Shown here in pieces: positions 16,902 to 26,623 of a stretch of DNA of 64,000 nt. The stretch comes from Bacillus sp. V3B (GTDB taxonomy: Bacteria; Bacillota; Bacilli; Bacillales; Cytobacillaceae): contig NZ_JAETXM010000001.1 in assembly GCF_024494465.1 (NCBI RefSeq), positions 248,001-312,000 on the forward strand, written 5' to 3'. Position 1 is the first letter of the stretch. Each line of letters opens with the position of its first letter. A program made the translations under genes and the position numbers. The notes beneath the pieces are model-generated. The model was not told the origin of the DNA and ran no database searches. It saw only the letters and a list, made by a program, of their open reading frames with translations.

Positions 16902-19229
16902 ATGAAAAATAAAGGAATATTTTATGCCGTTTCAGGCTTAGTTGGGCTACTAGCTGCATTTCACAACTTTATCCTATTTTTCGTTATTTTTTGTTTGTAT
17001 TTGATCTTTCTAATGAAAAGAAAGAAGTTTGATAAGAGACATATGGTGGCTATTTTACTTTTGTTCATAGCCCTTTTTAGTAGAGGAGAGATCGAAGTTG
17101 CTCATAATCGATCAAGCTTGTCAGGTCAAGAAAAAACTTTTTACCTGTTTTTTAATGAAATAGGTAAAATAGATGGTGATCATCTAACCATTAAGGCAAT
17201 AGATCGAAAAAGTTCTGAGTCCCTGCTAATAAAATATCGTATAGAATCAGAAGAAGAAAAAGAATATCTTCAACAATATTTATCCCCTGGACTCCTCTGC
17301 AAAATAGATGGACAACTTGATGAGCCGTCCATATCCTCAAATGAAAATGCCTTCGATTATAAAACATATTTGCGACAAAATCACATATATTGGCTGTTAA
17401 CACCTGATCAATTTAATTTAACGGATTGCCAAAAGGACCCTAATATTTTTACCTATTTAAAAAAAATCCGTGCCGATGGTATTCGCTATTTACAGGTCCA
17501 TTTTCCACCAGAAACAGTGCCGTTAGCGGCAGCTTTGCTGTTTGGGACAAGTGATTTCATTTCATCAGAAACAATGGATTATTATCGGGAGCTAGGAATC
17601 GTGCATTTACTTGCCATTTCAGGTCTTCATATTGCTATTATTGTGGCAATTGTTTATTATCTTTTTCTACGTATCGGATTGACGAAGGAAAAGTCAATCA
17701 TTTTGTTATTAATTTGTTTACCTATTTATTGCGTTTTAACGGGGGCTTCACCGTCTGTAAATCGTGCTGTGTTGATGACAATGCTCTTGCTTATCGGGAG
17801 GAGATGGGGGAAACGCAACCATTTCAACGCTCTCGATGTGATAAGTCTTACCTTTCTTTTGTATGTATTTAGTGCACCTTATGCCATCTTTAACATCGGT
17901 TTTCAGTTATCTTTTATTGTTACTACTACATTGCTTGTTTCCTCGCCCTATATACTCGAACGGTATGAGAATCCTGTTTCATTAGTACTGTCAACTTCAT
18001 TGCTCTCCATGTTATCTTCTGCTCCACTGCTTCTCTATTTCTTTTTTGAGTTTTCAATTATTACTCTCCTTGTTAATCTTTTTTACATTCCTATTTTTAA
18101 TCTTGTTTTACTACCCTATTTATTATTCGTTTACGTGTTTCATTTGCTTTTTGGAAATTTCATGGATTTTTTTCTTTATCCGATAAATGAAATCATCATT
18201 TTTACTAACATGTTAACGAAAAAAATAGCATCACTACCTTGGAATACAATTATTTTAGGTCGACCAAATGAACTTCTTATTTTGTTTTATGGTTGGGGAC
18301 TATTCTTGTTTTTCTTTATGTGGGAAAAGGAAATAAAAGGAATAGGGAAGAAGTGTCTTCTATTTTTATTTCCTTGTTTTCTTTTTATAGGGCAATTCTT
18401 ATGGATGAACTTTTCTGTAGAAGGAGAGATTACATTTTTAGATGTAGGTCAAGGAGATTGTATTTATATTAGACTTCCGTTTGGAAAGGCTCGTTATGTA
18501 ATTGATACGGGGGGAAATATACCATTTGCGAAAGAATCATGGCAGGTTAGGGATCATCAGTATGAAGTAGGAATGGATACTGTTGTTTCTTTTTTAAAGA
18601 GTAAGGGTGTGACAACGATTGATAAGCTTATTTTAACCCATGGTGATATGGATCACGCAGGAGGTGCAGAGGCGATTTTAGAAGAACTGAAGGTACTAGA
18701 ACTTGTTCTCCCTGATCGAAAAGATAGGAATGAGTTAGAGAAGAAGCTTGTTCAGACGGCTGTAAATAAAAAAGTAGCTATTCAGTTTGTCCATGTGGGG
18801 GATAGCTGGAAGGTTGGGGATAATGGTTTTTATGTGATATCTCCTGAAGAAAATAGTCGAAGGGAGAGGAACGACGGATCTATTGTTCTTTATACGAAGT
18901 TAGGTGGCTTGAGGTGGCTATTTACAGGTGATCTTGAGGCGGATGGAGAAGCAAATTTACTTGAGAAGTATCCTACGCTAGCGGTCGATGTTCTAAAGGT
19001 GGGGCATCATGGAAGTAAAACATCTACGACAGAACCATTATTGGAACAACTATCACCGAAAATAGCTGTTATTTCTGTAGGAGCGAATAACCGTTTTGGA
19101 CACCCGAATCAAGAAGTATTAGAAAGATTAGAAAAAAGAAAAATAAAAGTGATGAGAACAGATTTTTCAGGGGCGATTACCTATACATTCAGAAAAGAGG
19201 CAGGCACCTTTTCTGTTCATAAGCCATAG
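16902..19229 (+). CDS. comEC: ComEC, DNA uptake channel
   Basis: Polytopic membrane protein that passes single-stranded DNA into the cytoplasm during transformation. The 775 residues comprise N-terminal helices with an OB-like soluble region (DUF4131), a central multi-pass competence domain (beginning near LLAISGLHIAII), and a C-terminal metallo-beta-lactamase domain with THGDMDHAGG and VGHHGSKT, proposed to degrade the non-transported strand. Full length and intact, so the uptake machine appears functional at this locus. Confidence 0.96.
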   Translation: MKNKGIFYAVSGLVGLLAAFHNFILFFVIFCLYLIFLMKRKKFDKRHMVAILLLFIALFSRGEIEVAHNRSSLSGQEKTFYLFFNEIGKIDGDHLTIKAIDRKSSESLLIKYRIESEEEKEYLQQYLSPGLLCKIDGQLDEPSISSNENAFDYKTYLRQNHIYWLLTPDQFNLTDCQKDPNIFTYLKKIRADGIRYLQVHFPPETVPLAAALLFGTSDFISSETMDYYRELGIVHLLAISGLHIAIIVAIVYYLFLRIGLTKEKSIILLLICLPIYCVLTGASPSVNRAVLMTMLLLIGRRWGKRNHFNALDVISLTFLLYVFSAPYAIFNIGFQLSFIVTTTLLVSSPYILERYENPVSLVLSTSLLSMLSSAPLLLYFFFEFSIITLLVNLFYIPIFNLVLLPYLLFVYVFHLLFGNFMDFFLYPINEIIIFTNMLTKKIASLPWNTIILGRPNELLILFYGWGLFLFFFMWEKEIKGIGKKCLLFLFPCFLFIGQFLWMNFSVEGEITFLDVGQGDCIYIRLPFGKARYVIDTGGNIPFAKESWQVRDHQYEVGMDTVVSFLKSKGVTTIDKLILTHGDMDHAGGAEAILEELKVLELVLPDRKDRNELEKKLVQTAVNKKVAIQFVHVGDSWKVGDNGFYVISPEENSRRERNDGSIVLYTKLGGLRWLFTGDLEADGEANLLEKYPTLAVDVLKVGHHGSKTSTTEPLLEQLSPKIAVISVGANNRFGHPNQEVLERLEKRKIKVMRTDFSGAITYTFRKEAGTFSVHKP

Positions 19230-19363
19230 AATATCTTAAATTAAAAAGAGAAAAGTGCAAGAACCTTGATCATTAAGAAGGAACACAGACGAATGTCACT
19301 GCAGCCGTTAATCATCAACTTGGAACTTGTACGGGAAGTTAGACCGTTTTTAAACTAAAAAAA

Positions 19364-19386
19364 GAGACTTACAAGTGTAGTCTCCA
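19364..19386 (-). terminator. Terminator after yqzM
   Basis: Six-bp stem GAGACT/AGTCTC, with T-rich sequence downstream on the minus strand, about 20 bases beyond the yqzM stop. Confidence 0.6.
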
Positions 19387-19404
19387 AAGTTCAACCTATG
19401 TCAT

Positions 19405-19539
19405 TTAGGACCCTATAAATTGGATAACTGTTGCGATAACAAATAACGTTGCAAAAAATCCAAATGAAACAACGAAACCTACCCCAGCATCGATTGCATC
19501 ATTACGGTTACATTGTACATTATGTTCAAATTCGTTCAT
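19405..19539 (-). CDS. yqzM: YqzM family small membrane protein
   Basis: Forty-four-residue protein with a polar head (MNEFEHNVQCNRNDAIDAG) and a single membrane helix ending in IQFIGS. It closely resembles B. subtilis YqzM from the same position after comEC. Function unknown. The ATG at 19539 has GGAGG about seven bases upstream on the minus strand. Longer in-frame readings upstream lack a ribosome binding site and add non-conserved hydrophobic sequence. Confidence 0.85.
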   Translation of the reverse strand: MNEFEHNVQCNRNDAIDAGVGFVVSFGFFATLFVIATVIQFIGS

Positions 19540-19978
19540 TGTATTCCCTCCTAATATTCTAATTATAATTATAAACGGTAATATTCTGATAATAGTATAA
19601 GCGATTGTAAAAAAAAAATCCACTTTTCTGTAAAAGGCTTTGTTTTCTATATAAGAATGTATCATTTTTCTGAACTAAGATAACGGTTCAGTTCAGGAAG
19701 CCATCGGCTCGAGGTTATAAGGCGATAAGCGGGTTCCTTACGCTTTTCTTGCTACCAACAGTTGTCATTCATATATGATATTTTTCAGGCTAACATAATG
19801 ATAACAGTATATCCGTCGCCATTTATGTTACCCGGGGCTTAAATGGTTGGCGTTCATTATAGATTGGGAATTGGTACTAAAAGCGATTGTACCAATTCCT
19901 TTGTAATACTTGTCAAACCTCCTCAGCTTCTTTACGATTAAAGATAAAACTAGATGGATTTGAACGGAGCGAGGAATC
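19540..19978. other. Intergenic region between yqzM and holA
   Basis: About 440 bases without a gene. It contains a short copy of the interspersed repeat (19705-19750) and a perfect hairpin at 19867-19899 (arms GGAATTGGTAC and GTACCAATTCC) that lacks a T run. I see no small gene with a convincing ribosome binding site. Confidence 0.5.
19705..19750 (-). repeat. Short degenerate copy of the interspersed repeat
   Basis: Read on the minus strand it runs AAGAAAAGCG, AAGG, CGCTTAT, CGCCTTATAACCTCGAG. This matches the edges of the larger copy at 22700-22861, but the central GGCAGGAAGG hairpin is missing. The assignment rests on partial matches seen by eye. Confidence 0.4.
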
Positions 19979-20995
19979 ATGATTTTTGAGTTATGGAAAA
20001 AAGTAAAAAGAAACGAGATTTCTTCCATGTATTTATTATTTGGAAAAGAGTCCTTCTTGATTAACGAAACAAAGCAATTACTTATTCAACAAATACTGAA
20101 AGAGGATGAAATTGAGTTTAATTTATCAAGTTTTGATCTTAATGAAACCCCAGTAGAAATGGCTCTCGAAGATGCTGAAACCTTTCCATTTATCGGTGAA
20201 AGAAAATTACTTTTTTTACACAATGCTTCTTTTTTAACGGCAGAGAAAACAAAGGATAAAGTAGAGCATAATCTAGCTAGGTTGGAAGCGTACATAAAAG
20301 AGCCTGCACCTTATTCGGTTGTTGTACTTGTGGCTCCATACGAAAAACTAGATGAACGAAAGAAATTGACAAAGGAATTAAAGAAGAATACGGATACGTT
20401 TGAGGCGAAGAAATTAACCGAGCAGGAACTCAAAAATTGGATTCGTACGAGAGCTGATTATAATGGAGTTACGATTGAGCCTGCGGCAATTGAACAAATG
20501 CTAACATTGGTAGGGACAAATTTATTTATGTTAACGAGTGAAGTAGATAAGCTTGCTCTGTATATTGGAAAAGGATTAACGATCGATGTGAAAACGGTAG
20601 AAAGTCTTGTTTCGCGTTCACTAGAGCAAAATATTTTCACACTTGTTGATAAGATCGTTACTCGTAAAATAGAAGAAGCACTGCGTATTTATTATGATCT
20701 ATTAAAACTAAATGAAGAACCTATTAAAATTTTAGCTGTTATTACAGGTCAATTTCGCCTTCTTTATCAAGTGAAAGAATTGGCAAAACGTGGTTATGGC
20801 CAAAAACAAATAGCCAGTCATTTGAAAATACATCCCTTTCGTGTGAAGTTAGCAGCGGGACAAGCACAGAAGTTTGGTGATAAAGAATTAACTTATATTA
20901 TAAAGCAGCTAGCAGATGCAGATTATAATATGAAGACAGGGGCAATGAATAAAGAGTTAATCATTGAGTTGTTTTTATTAAAATTAAATCAATAA
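19979..20995 (+). CDS. holA: DNA polymerase III subunit delta
   Basis: Clamp-loader subunit that opens the sliding clamp (YqeN in B. subtilis). The 338 residues show the DnaE-delta layout: an N-terminal AAA+-like domain beginning YLLFGKESFLINETK with no Walker A, a middle region, and a C-terminal helical collar (ILAVITGQFRLLYQ, ending MNKELIIELFLLKL). The ATG at 19979 follows GAGCGAGG. The position between comEC/yqzM and rpsT is conserved. Confidence 0.95.
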   Translation: MIFELWKKVKRNEISSMYLLFGKESFLINETKQLLIQQILKEDEIEFNLSSFDLNETPVEMALEDAETFPFIGERKLLFLHNASFLTAEKTKDKVEHNLARLEAYIKEPAPYSVVVLVAPYEKLDERKKLTKELKKNTDTFEAKKLTEQELKNWIRTRADYNGVTIEPAAIEQMLTLVGTNLFMLTSEVDKLALYIGKGLTIDVKTVESLVSRSLEQNIFTLVDKIVTRKIEEALRIYYDLLKLNEEPIKILAVITGQFRLLYQVKELAKRGYGQKQIASHLKIHPFRVKLAAGQAQKFGDKELTYIIKQLADADYNMKTGAMNKELIIELFLLKLNQ

Positions 20996-20996
20996 T

Positions 20997-21029
20997 AAAA
21001 AGGCTGTCACATTTGTGGCAGCCTTTTTT
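20997..21029. terminator. Bidirectional terminator between holA and rpsT
   Basis: AAAAAGGCTG/CAGCCTTTTTT stem with a small inner CACA/GTG stem, flanked by A and T runs. It serves holA (+) and rpsT (-). Confidence 0.88.
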
Positions 21030-21036
21030 AGATCAT

Positions 21037-21303
21037 TTATGCATTTAAAGAATTTATTTTTTTCGCTAAGCGAGATTTTTTTCGAGCAGCGGCATTTTTA
21101 TGGATAAGACCTTTAGCAGCAGCTTTGTCTAATTTACGTGTAGCTACTGTAAAAGTGTTTGCAGCAGTATTTGCTTCGTTAGTCGCAATAGCAGCTTCTA
21201 CTTTTTTCACAGAAGTACGCATATCAGATTTAATCATAGTGTTTTGAGCGTTTTTCTTTTCGTTTGTTTTTACACGCTTGATTGCAGATTTAATATTTGG
21301 CAT
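21037..21303 (-). CDS. rpsT: 30S ribosomal protein S20
   Basis: Primary 16S rRNA-binding protein of the small subunit. The 88 residues are lysine- and alanine-rich helices, starting [16 protein letters not shown] and ending [14 protein letters not shown]. The ATG at 21303 lies six bases after GGAGGTG on the minus strand. A start three codons upstream would overlap it. It is monocistronic here. Confidence 0.98.
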   Translation of the reverse strand: MPNIKSAIKRVKTNEKKNAQNTMIKSDMRTSVKKVEAAIATNEANTAANTFTVATRKLDKAAAKGLIHKNAAARKKSRLAKKINSLNA

Positions 21304-21455
21304 TCGGTTCACCTCCTAGAAGAGCATCGAGATTATATGAACTCGACTTTACATTCATTAACCTATGTTAATTACAACAAAGGATATTTTATCAAATACC
21401 CACGAATATTGCAATACTCCGTTATGATTTTGAAATGGAATTTAAACACTGATTT

Positions 21456-21486
21456 TGAATGATTTCCAGGTTTTACGGCAAAAATA
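21456..21486 (+). promoter_or_regulatory. Possible SigG/SigF promoter of gpr
   Basis: TGAATGA (21456-21462), 16 bases, then CAAAAATA (21479-21486). This resembles the forespore consensus TGAATA / CATACTA but the -10 match is only fair. Gpr is forespore-expressed in B. subtilis. Confidence 0.35.
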
Positions 21487-21528
21487 ATGAATAATTATAT
21501 GCAGTTTAATTTTTTAAGGGGGATTATT

Positions 21529-22653
21529 TTGAAAAACTCTATTGATTTGAGTCAATATTCCGTTCGGACGGATCTTGCTATCGAGGCTAGGGAGATGGCA
21601 ATGGATGAAAAAAGTAAAAATATGAATGAACAGGAAAATCTTTCTCACATAGAAGGTGTGATCATCAAAGAAAAAGAAGAAGACGATATTAAAATTTCCT
21701 TTGTTGAGGTCACGAAGGAAGGTCAGGAAGCCATTGGGAAAAAACAAGGGAAGTATTTAACAATTGAAGTAGTTGGAATTAGACAAAGTGACACAGAATT
21801 GCAGCAAAAGGTAGAAAAAATATTTGCAACAGAATTTTCCCATTTTTTGAAACAAAATGGAATCAAGCAAGATGCTTCCTGTTTAGTAGTTGGATTAGGG
21901 AACTGGAATGTCACACCTGACGCATTAGGACCACAGGTTTGTGAAAATTTATTAGTCACAAGACATCTATACGAACTTCAACCTGAGAGTGTTGATGAAG
22001 GATTTCGTCCCGTAAGCGCACTTTCACCAGGCGTGATGGGACTGACCGGGATTGAGACGAGCGATATTATATTTGGGGTCGTTGAAAAAACGAAGCCTGA
22101 TTTTGTTATTGCGATTGATGCATTAGCTGCAAGGTCTATTGAAAGAGTTAACTCTACCATTCAAATATCGGACACTGGAATTCATCCTGGCTCAGGAGTT
22201 GGGAACAAACGTAAGGAGTTAAGTCAAGAAACACTAGGGATTCCAGTTATTGCTATAGGTGTACCTACCGTTGTTGATGCTGTTTCCATTACTAGTGATA
22301 CGATTGATTTTATTCTCAAACATTTTGGAAAAGAGCTTCGTGAAGGAGGCCGACCGTCACGTTCCCTAGCGCCAGCTGGGATGACATTTGGAAAACGAAA
22401 GAAGCTCACTGAAGAAGATTTACCTGAAGAGCAGCATCGAAAAACGTTTTTAGGAATGATTGGTACTTTGCCAGATGAAGAAAAACGGAAATTAATTTAT
22501 GAAGTATTAGCACCGCTAGGTCATAATTTAATGGTTACGCCAAAAGAGGTAGATGTGTTTATTGAAGACATGGCTAATTTGTTGGCCAATGGATTAAATG
22601 CTAGTCTTCACGAATCAATAGATCAAGAAAATGCAGGATTCTACACGAGGTAG
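21529..22653 (+). CDS. gpr: Germination protease GPR
   Basis: Spore endoprotease that degrades small acid-soluble proteins at germination. It is made in the forespore as a zymogen and shortened at its N-terminus. The 374 residues contain the A25-family core ([43 protein letters not shown]). The propeptide region ends around VRTDLAIE. The TTG at 21529 follows AAGGGGG (21516-21522). Longer upstream starts lack a site. The order gpr-spoIIP-yqxA-lepA is the classic Bacillus arrangement. Confidence 0.96.
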   Translation: MKNSIDLSQYSVRTDLAIEAREMAMDEKSKNMNEQENLSHIEGVIIKEKEEDDIKISFVEVTKEGQEAIGKKQGKYLTIEVVGIRQSDTELQQKVEKIFATEFSHFLKQNGIKQDASCLVVGLGNWNVTPDALGPQVCENLLVTRHLYELQPESVDEGFRPVSALSPGVMGLTGIETSDIIFGVVEKTKPDFVIAIDALAARSIERVNSTIQISDTGIHPGSGVGNKRKELSQETLGIPVIAIGVPTVVDAVSITSDTIDFILKHFGKELREGGRPSRSLAPAGMTFGKRKKLTEEDLPEEQHRKTFLGMIGTLPDEEKRKLIYEVLAPLGHNLMVTPKEVDVFIEDMANLLANGLNASLHESIDQENAGFYTR

Positions 22654-22699
22654 AAAAGGTTTTCCTAACTTATATAGATATGTTGATAAAGGAACTTCT

Positions 22700-22861
22700 G
22701 CTTTTCTTTTTGTCTATCTCTAGCATCTACTTCCTCGAGGTATTAAGCCAAGCTGGCAGGAAGGTTAAAGAACAACCTTTCTGCCAATTTGTCTTAAGCT
22801 GGTCGGGGGTGACCAAGGTGCTTGCGCTTTTCTTTTAAGTTCTATCTTTTCTAGCATCTAC
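22700..22861 (-). repeat. Interspersed palindromic repeat, copy A
   Basis: The core (22754-22786) is an 11-bp inverted repeat, TGGCAGGAAGG against CCTTTCTGCCA with one mismatch, around the loop TTAAAGAACAA. It is flanked by CCTCGAGG and GCTTAAG blocks. The whole unit is bordered by imperfect direct repeats sharing GCTTTTCTTTT and TCTAGCATCTAC (22719-22730 and 22850-22861). On the minus strand it reads AAAAGCGCAAG ... TTGTTCTTTAACCTTCC ..., matching copies B and D. It fills most of the gpr-spoIIP gap. Confidence 0.7.
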
Positions 22862-22898
22862 ATAGGATTTAGTAGACTTGCTAAGAAGAGGTGGGGTC

Positions 22899-24104
22899 AT
22901 GAAATCTGTTAAAACAGACGGGATAATGGTAACAATTAAAGGGACTAATTTAGTGAAAATACTAGTGGGATTTGCTTCTTTTCTTCTATTGGTTTTTTCA
23001 ATAAGTGGCTTGTTAACTGCTTTAAAACCAGAATATAGGCCGTCTTCATCTTCTGTCCATTCTGCTACAACGAATATAACGGGTGAGATGCTCTATCATT
23101 TAATCGGTTGGGAAAATCATTACTTTTTGCAAGGATTGCCAGACTCTACTCCTACCCCTGAGCTTACTCAATATTTATTCAAGCTCTCAACAAATATCAA
23201 CTTAGACGACCCGCGAAGTTTACTAGGGAGAGAGCTTCCTGCTTTTTCATTATTTGATACGGAAATCCTAGTAGCAGGAGAAGGGACAAATTATACGAAC
23301 ATGCCAATTGAATCAGCTCCTCCGCTTGAAATTTTACAGGCAGAGAAGGAAGCGGCTTTGCAGAATACGGAAGGTTTAAATGACCAGACACATAGTGATG
23401 AAACAGAAGTACCGCCGAACACAACTGGAGATCGAAAAGTAGTTTATGTGTACTTTACTCATAACCGTGAGTCATTTCTCCCATACTTAAAAGGTGTAAC
23501 AAATCCAAATCATGCCCATCATTCCAAATTAAATGTTACAAGAATAGGGGATAAGCTTAAAGAGGAGTTTGAAAAGCGTGGCATGGGTACAGTTGTTGAT
23601 AAAACAGATGTTCAGGAAAATTTAACGAATAAAGGGTTAACATATTCACAATCTTATCAGGAATCAAGAGGAGTCGTAGAAGCAGCGGTTACAGGTAATC
23701 GCGATCTTACGTATTTAATTGATGTTCACCGTGATTCGAGAAGAAAGAAAGATACAACAAAAGTAATTAATGACAAGTCCTACGCGAAAATAGCCTTTGT
23801 TGTTGGTGGAGAACATGCGAATTATGAAAAAAATCTAGCGTTTGCTAATGAGTTACATGAAATGCTTGAACAAAAATATACTGGTTTAAGTAGAGGGACT
23901 TTTACGAAGCAAGGTGCAGGAACAAACGGAAAATACAATCAAGATTTATCAGAAAATGCCATTCTTGTTGAATTCGGCGGTGTAGACAATACATTTGAGG
24001 AATTAAATCATTCAGCAGAAGCTTTAGCGGATGTTATTAGTGAATATCACTGGCAAGCAGAAAAAGTGGATCAACCTGCAACAGATCCTGCAAATGAAGG
24101 GTAG
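22899..24104 (+). CDS. spoIIP: Stage II sporulation protein P
   Basis: Cell-wall amidase/endopeptidase of the SpoIID-SpoIIP-SpoIIM engulfment machine. One N-terminal membrane segment (about residues 18-38) precedes a linker and the catalytic domain. Putative zinc ligands are the histidines of THNRESF and DVHRDS and the glutamate of VEFGG. The 401 residues equal the B. subtilis length as I recall it. The ATG at 22899 follows AGAGGTGGGG. The upstream gap carries repeat copy A. Confidence 0.96.
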   Translation: MKSVKTDGIMVTIKGTNLVKILVGFASFLLLVFSISGLLTALKPEYRPSSSSVHSATTNITGEMLYHLIGWENHYFLQGLPDSTPTPELTQYLFKLSTNINLDDPRSLLGRELPAFSLFDTEILVAGEGTNYTNMPIESAPPLEILQAEKEAALQNTEGLNDQTHSDETEVPPNTTGDRKVVYVYFTHNRESFLPYLKGVTNPNHAHHSKLNVTRIGDKLKEEFEKRGMGTVVDKTDVQENLTNKGLTYSQSYQESRGVVEAAVTGNRDLTYLIDVHRDSRRKKDTTKVINDKSYAKIAFVVGGEHANYEKNLAFANELHEMLEQKYTGLSRGTFTKQGAGTNGKYNQDLSENAILVEFGGVDNTFEELNHSAEALADVISEYHWQAEKVDQPATDPANEG

Positions 24105-24121
24105 AAAGTGAGTGACTGGTT

Positions 24122-24466
24122 ATGAAGATGTTTATGCTAAAATCCATGTTGATTGCAGCCATTATGTTTGTCTCTGTCTTGTTTGGAATGCAACAAGCCA
24201 CCCTTGGGATACACAATATGCAGGGATACCCAAATGATCAATTTAAAGGGGCACTTTCCCTGCAAGAAAGTGGGGAAGGTCAATTGGAGGCATCCATACT
24301 TGGAAATGATATTTCAAGCCATGAGCTAGAAAAGAAAAAAGAAGAGTTAGAGGAACTCAAAACTTTTAACTTTTTCTCTTCTCTAGGAAAAAAACTAGCA
24401 GAGGGTATATCGACCATCACCGAAAAAACCATTGAACTCATAAGCGGTATTGTTACAGGTGAATAA
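24122..24466 (+). CDS. yqxA: YqxA family protein (DUF3679)
   Basis: Small protein of 114 residues with an N-terminal signal-like or membrane helix (about 4-24, MLIAAIMFVSVLFGMQQA) and a charged helical stretch (ELEKKKEELEELK). Its function is unknown. It lies 17 bases after spoIIP and is likely co-transcribed in the mother cell. Confidence 0.85.
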   Translation: MKMFMLKSMLIAAIMFVSVLFGMQQATLGIHNMQGYPNDQFKGALSLQESGEGQLEASILGNDISSHELEKKKEELEELKTFNFFSSLGKKLAEGISTITEKTIELISGIVTGE

Positions 24467-24501
24467 AATCCTTTATGTAGAGGAATATCAACTAAAAACT
24501 G

Positions 24502-24540
24502 CTACATTCTCGAAAAAAGTGTAGTTTTTTTCGAGAATGT
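24502..24540 (+). terminator. Terminator with competing hairpins after yqxA
   Basis: Two overlapping structures are possible. One is a five-bp stem CTACA/TGTAG followed by seven T. The other is a longer, perfect 15-bp stem with arms 24504-24518 and 24526-24540, whose 3' arm absorbs the T run. Only one can form at a time. Confidence 0.6.
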
Positions 24541-24565
24541 TTATGCTACTGTAGAATTCCTTTTC

Positions 24566-24606
24566 CTGTATCGAACGTCGATGTTACAACATCCTGTGCA
24601 AGTCCA
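24566..24606 (+). repeat. Remnant of the interspersed repeat module
   Basis: ACATCCTGTG followed by CAAGTCCATGAT matches ACATCCTGTGGCAACGTCTGCATGAT in copy B with small gaps. It is short and degenerate. Confidence 0.35.
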
Positions 24607-24609
24607 TGA

Positions 24610-24638
24610 TTGAATCTTCATTATCCTGCTGTTATAAT
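24610..24638 (+). promoter_or_regulatory. Predicted SigA promoter of lepA
   Basis: TTGAAT (24610-24615), 17-base spacer, perfect TATAAT (24633-24638), about 43 bases before the lepA start. Confidence 0.65.
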
Positions 24639-24680
24639 CAAAAATAGTGTAAAAGTGTAAGTTTAGTAGGAGTGAACGAT

Positions 24681-26519
24681 ATGAACAGAGAAGCTAGACT
24701 AAATAGGCAAGAAAAAATTCGTAATTTTTCCATCATCGCTCATATCGACCATGGAAAATCGACATTAGCAGATCGGATTTTAGAAAAAACGAATGCATTA
24801 ACAAAACGTGAAATGAAGGACCAGCTCCTGGATTCAATGGATCTGGAAAGAGAAAGAGGCATTACGATTAAATTAAATTCCGTCCAGTTAAAATATACAG
24901 CAAAGGATGGAGAAACTTATACTTTCCATTTAATTGATACTCCAGGACATGTGGATTTTACGTATGAAGTATCTCGTAGTCTGGCTGCATGTGAAGGAGC
25001 TATCCTTGTTGTGGACGCTGCACAAGGGATTGAGGCTCAAACATTAGCAAATGTATATTTAGCCTTAGACAATGATTTAGAAATTGTTCCGGTCATTAAC
25101 AAAATTGATTTACCGAGTGCAGATCCTGAGCGTGTTAGACAGGAAGTTGAGGACGTAATTGGGTTAGATGCTTCAGAAGCTGTTCTTGCATCTGCAAAAG
25201 CGGGTATTGGCATTGAAGAAATCCTTGAACAAATAGTAGAAAAAGTACCTGCACCCAATGGGGACCCAGAAGCCCCTCTAAAGGCACTTATTTTTGATTC
25301 CTTGTACGATGCGTATCGCGGTGTTGTCGTCTACATTCGAGTAGTTGACGGTACCATAAAAGTTGGCGATAAAATTAGGATGATGGCAACGGGCAAAGAG
25401 TTTGAAGTAACAGAGGTGGGTGTTTATAACCCAAGAGCATGTGCTGTTGATGAATTAACAGTCGGTGATGTTGGATATTTGGCAGCTGCAATTAAGCACG
25501 TAGGAGATACCCAAGTTGGGGATACGATTACCTATGCGAAAAATGGAGCAACCGAGTCATTACCAGGATATAGAAAATTAAACCCAATGGTGTATTGTGG
25601 TTTATATCCAATTGACAATGCTCGTTTTAATGATCTACGCGAAGCACTTGAAAGGCTTCAGTTAAATGATTCCGCTCTTCAATTCGAACCGGAAACGTCC
25701 CAAGCACTTGGCTTTGGTTTTCGTTGTGGATTTCTTGGACTTCTACATATGGAAATTATTCAAGAACGGATCGAACGTGAATTTAAAATTGATTTAATCA
25801 CAACTGCTCCAAGTGTTATTTATGATGTAATTATGACGGATGGTACCGAGGTAAAGGTAGATAACCCTTCAGAGATGCCAGATCCGCAAAAAATTGAAAG
25901 AGTTGAAGAGCCATATGTAAAAGCAACCATGATGGCACCAAACGATTATGTAGGTACGATTATGGAACTTTGTCAAAGTAAGCGTGGGAATTTTATGAAT
26001 ATGGAGTACATGGATGAATCTCGTGTAAGTATCATTTATGAAATCCCTCTTTCTGAAATTGTTTATGATTTCTTTGATCACTTAAAATCGAGTACAAAAG
26101 GCTATGCTTCTTTTGACTATGAATTAATTGGATACAAGACATCTCAGCTTGTAAAAATGGATATTCTATTAAATGGTGAAAAGGTCGACGCATTAAGCTT
26201 TATCGTACATAGAGATTTTGCTTATGAGCGTGGTAAGGTGATTGTTGAGAAGCTGAAGGACTTAATCCCACGCCAGCAGTTTGAAGTGCCAGTCCAAGCG
26301 GCAATCGGACAGAAAATCATTGCAAGAACAACGATAAAGTCAATTGGTAAAAATGTACTTGCTAAATGTTATGGTGGAGATATTTCCCGGAAACGTAAGC
26401 TTTTGGAAAAGCAAAAAGAAGGGAAAAAGCGCATGAAGCAGGTTGGATCTGTTGAAGTGCCACAAGAAGCCTTTATGGCAGTACTAAAAATGGACGACAG
26501 CAACAATTCTAAGAAATAA
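24681..26519 (+). CDS. lepA: Elongation factor 4 (LepA)
   Basis: Ribosome-associated translational GTPase that acts on stalled or initiating ribosomes. G1 is [10 protein letters not shown]2 RGITI, G3 DTPGH and G4 NKIDLP, followed by EF-G-like domains and the LepA-specific C-terminus ([14 protein letters not shown]). It has 612 residues. The ATG at 24681 is eight bases after AGGAG. A GTG three codons upstream overlaps that site. Confidence 0.98.
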   Translation: MNREARLNRQEKIRNFSIIAHIDHGKSTLADRILEKTNALTKREMKDQLLDSMDLERERGITIKLNSVQLKYTAKDGETYTFHLIDTPGHVDFTYEVSRSLAACEGAILVVDAAQGIEAQTLANVYLALDNDLEIVPVINKIDLPSADPERVRQEVEDVIGLDASEAVLASAKAGIGIEEILEQIVEKVPAPNGDPEAPLKALIFDSLYDAYRGVVVYIRVVDGTIKVGDKIRMMATGKEFEVTEVGVYNPRACAVDELTVGDVGYLAAAIKHVGDTQVGDTITYAKNGATESLPGYRKLNPMVYCGLYPIDNARFNDLREALERLQLNDSALQFEPETSQALGFGFRCGFLGLLHMEIIQERIEREFKIDLITTAPSVIYDVIMTDGTEVKVDNPSEMPDPQKIERVEEPYVKATMMAPNDYVGTIMELCQSKRGNFMNMEYMDESRVSIIYEIPLSEIVYDFFDHLKSSTKGYASFDYELIGYKTSQLVKMDILLNGEKVDALSFIVHRDFAYERGKVIVEKLKDLIPRQQFEVPVQAAIGQKIIARTTIKSIGKNVLAKCYGGDISRKRKLLEKQKEGKKRMKQVGSVEVPQEAFMAVLKMDDSNNSKK

Positions 26520-26552
26520 TGTAGGTCCGTAAAAATTAACAGCACTATACTG

Positions 26553-26601
26553 AAAAAGAGGTTAGCTGTTCTTCACCATTGAAGCAGTTAAACCTCTTTT
26601 T
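26553..26601 (+). terminator. Terminator after lepA
   Basis: AAAAAGAGGTT/AACCTCTTTTT stem with inner CTG/CAG and CTTC/GAAG pairs, then a T-rich tail. The next gene, hemW, begins 23 bases later. Confidence 0.82.
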
Positions 26602-26623
26602 CATATGACAAGGGGAGTTAAAT

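Noticed and set aside
19282-19345. Another copy of the interspersed repeat after comEC
   Set aside because: Only scattered short matches (GGAACAC, GACGAATGTC) to copies B and C; too weak to list.
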